Shown here: positions 5,854 through 6,888 of the stretch, piece after piece | Layout: each line of letters starts with the position of its first letter | Numbering within the stretch: position 1 is the first letter of the stretch | DNA from: Actinomycetota bacterium | GTDB taxonomy: Bacteria; Actinomycetota; Actinomycetes; Nanopelagicales; Nanopelagicaceae | Direction: 5' to 3' | NCBI GenBank assembly: GCA_009705185.1 | Contig: WLCS01000047.1 | Span: forward strand, 1-6,888 | DNA: 6,888 nt | Made by a program: the position numbers and the translations under genes | Notes under the pieces: generated by a model | Seen by the model: only the letters and a program-made list of their open reading frames with translations | Databases searched by the model: none | Told to the model about the DNA's origin: nothing

Positions 5854-6888
5854 ATGAGCCCAGCAGATAAACCAGTTCGCGTCGGCATGCTCGGCTGCGG
5901 CGTTGTTGGCAGCCAAGTCGCACGTTTACTGCTTGAAGACACTGAAGAACTTTCAACTCGTGCTGGTGTTCGCATCGAACTTACTCGTATTGCAGTTCGC
6001 ACAATTAAGGATTACCCAGGCTTAGACCCTGCACTATTTACTACTGATCCTTTTTCAATTGTTAACGATCCTGAAATTGATTTGATTATCGAAGTAATGG
6101 GTGGAATCGAACCTGCGCGCGAATTAGCAATGACAGCGATCAATAACCGCAAATCAATTGTTACGGCTAATAAAGCTTTACTAGCAAGCCACGGAGCAGA
6201 TCTATTTACTGCTGCATATGCAAAAGGTGAAGACATCTACTATGAAGCTTCAGTTGCTGGCGCGATTCCAATTATTCGACCACTGCGCGATTCTTTAGCT
6301 GGCGATTTCGTTACACGTCTTATGGGAATCGTTAACGGCACAACAAATTACATTCTGACAAAGATGCACGAAGATAATCGCGAATTTGCAGATGTACTTA
6401 AAGAGGCTCAAGCACTTGGTTACGCCGAAGCAGATCCAACTGCCGATATCGAAGGATTCGATGCTGCAGCGAAAGCGGCAATTTTGTCAGGTTTGGCATT
6501 TCACACTCGCGTAACTGTCAGCGATGTCTACCGTGAAGGAATTTCACACATCACTCTAGAAGACGTTGCGATTGCAAAATCGATGGGCCACGTCATCAAA
6601 TTACTCGCAATTGCAGAACTCACGCCAGCCGATGAAATTTCTGTGCGCGTTCACCCAGTGATGATTGATAAGAGTCACCCGCTTGCATCCGTTCGCGATG
6701 CATTTAATGCTGTCTTCATCGAAGCAGAATCTGCCGGACCACTGATGTTCTACGGCCGCGGTGCAGGTGGACAACCAACAGCTTCAGCAATTCTTGGAGA
6801 TGTCGTTGCAGTCTCTCGCCACATTGCGCTGAACTCAATTGGTCAACGCGAAACTGATTATGCAGATAGAGATATCGCGCCTATCGAA
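5854..6888 (+). CDS. hom: Homoserine dehydrogenase, 3' end cut by the window
   Basis: This enzyme reduces aspartate semialdehyde to homoserine with NAD(P)H, the branch point toward threonine and methionine. The window shows 345 residues. Actinobacterial enzymes usually have about 430-445, so the missing end should contain the regulatory ACT domain. Visible features are the Rossmann motif GMLGCGVVGS (G14-x-G16-x-x-G19), EVMGGIEPA (80-88), VTANKALL with Lys107, EASVAGAIPIIRPLRDSLAGD (131-151), GIVNGTTNYILTKM (158-171), and DPTADIEGFDAAAKAAIL (194-211) with the probable catalytic pair Asp203 and Lys207. There is no fused aspartokinase at the N-terminus. The start at 5854 gives the normal short lead before the Rossmann fold. 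The ribosome binding site is poor, with AGG ending only 3 nt before the ATG, so translation may depend on coupling to lysA 4 bp upstream. Confidence 0.97.
   Translation, partial: MSPADKPVRVGMLGCGVVGSQVARLLLEDTEELSTRAGVRIELTRIAVRTIKDYPGLDPALFTTDPFSIVNDPEIDLIIEVMGGIEPARELAMTAINNRKSIVTANKALLASHGADLFTAAYAKGEDIYYEASVAGAIPIIRPLRDSLAGDFVTRLMGIVNGTTNYILTKMHEDNREFADVLKEAQALGYAEADPTADIEGFDAAAKAAILSGLAFHTRVTVSDVYREGISHITLEDVAIAKSMGHVIKLLAIAELTPADEISVRVHPVMIDKSHPLASVRDAFNAVFIEAESAGPLMFYGRGAGGQPTASAILGDVVAVSRHIALNSIGQRETDYADRDIAPIE

Overview
The window looks like a chromosomal segment of a freshwater planktonic actinobacterium, probably of the acI lineage (Nanopelagicales, 'Ca. Planktophila' and relatives). 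This is inferred from four things together: a rhodopsin of the actinorhodopsin/xanthorhodopsin type, moderate-to-low GC with A/T-ending codons, the actinobacterial gene order argS-lysA-hom, and a SAM-IV-type riboswitch, a class known mainly from Actinobacteria. No mobile element, CRISPR array, rRNA or phage gene is visible.

Layout. Positions 1-428 hold the 3' part of a light-driven proton pump gene on the + strand. Two adjacent inverted repeats follow it, and the second resembles a rho-independent terminator. A small + strand membrane-protein gene (about 492/498-743) ends 12 bp from the convergent metY. metY (756-2069, - strand) encodes O-acetylhomoserine sulfhydrylase and is preceded on its own strand by a SAM-IV riboswitch (about 2131-2233). 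Upstream on the same strand are a small basic protein with a helix-hairpin-helix domain (2313-2645) and a tRNA-Leu(UAG) with an encoded CCA (2673-2754). A divergent intergenic region of about 100 bp (2755-2858) carries a perfect 7+2+7 palindrome. The + strand operon then reads argS (2859-4529), lysA (4533-5849) and hom (5854 to the window edge, incomplete), with gaps of only 3 and 4 bp.

How the genes fit together. lysA and hom are the two branches that divide aspartate-semialdehyde-derived carbon: lysine from meso-diaminopimelate, and homoserine for threonine and methionine. metY uses acetylated homoserine and sulfide to make homocysteine, so its SAM sensing connects methionine status to the product of the hom branch. 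argS and tRNA-Leu are translation functions. The rhodopsin supplies light-driven proton motive force.

Most of the window is ordinary core metabolism. The parts worth a second look are non-coding: a 10-nt direct repeat that gives one arm of the metY riboswitch region a second possible pairing partner near the ribosome binding site; the palindrome between tRNA-Leu and argS; the apparent lack of a Shine-Dalgarno sequence at argS and at the HhH gene; and the double inverted repeat after the rhodopsin stop codon. I found no convincing new multi-gene system.
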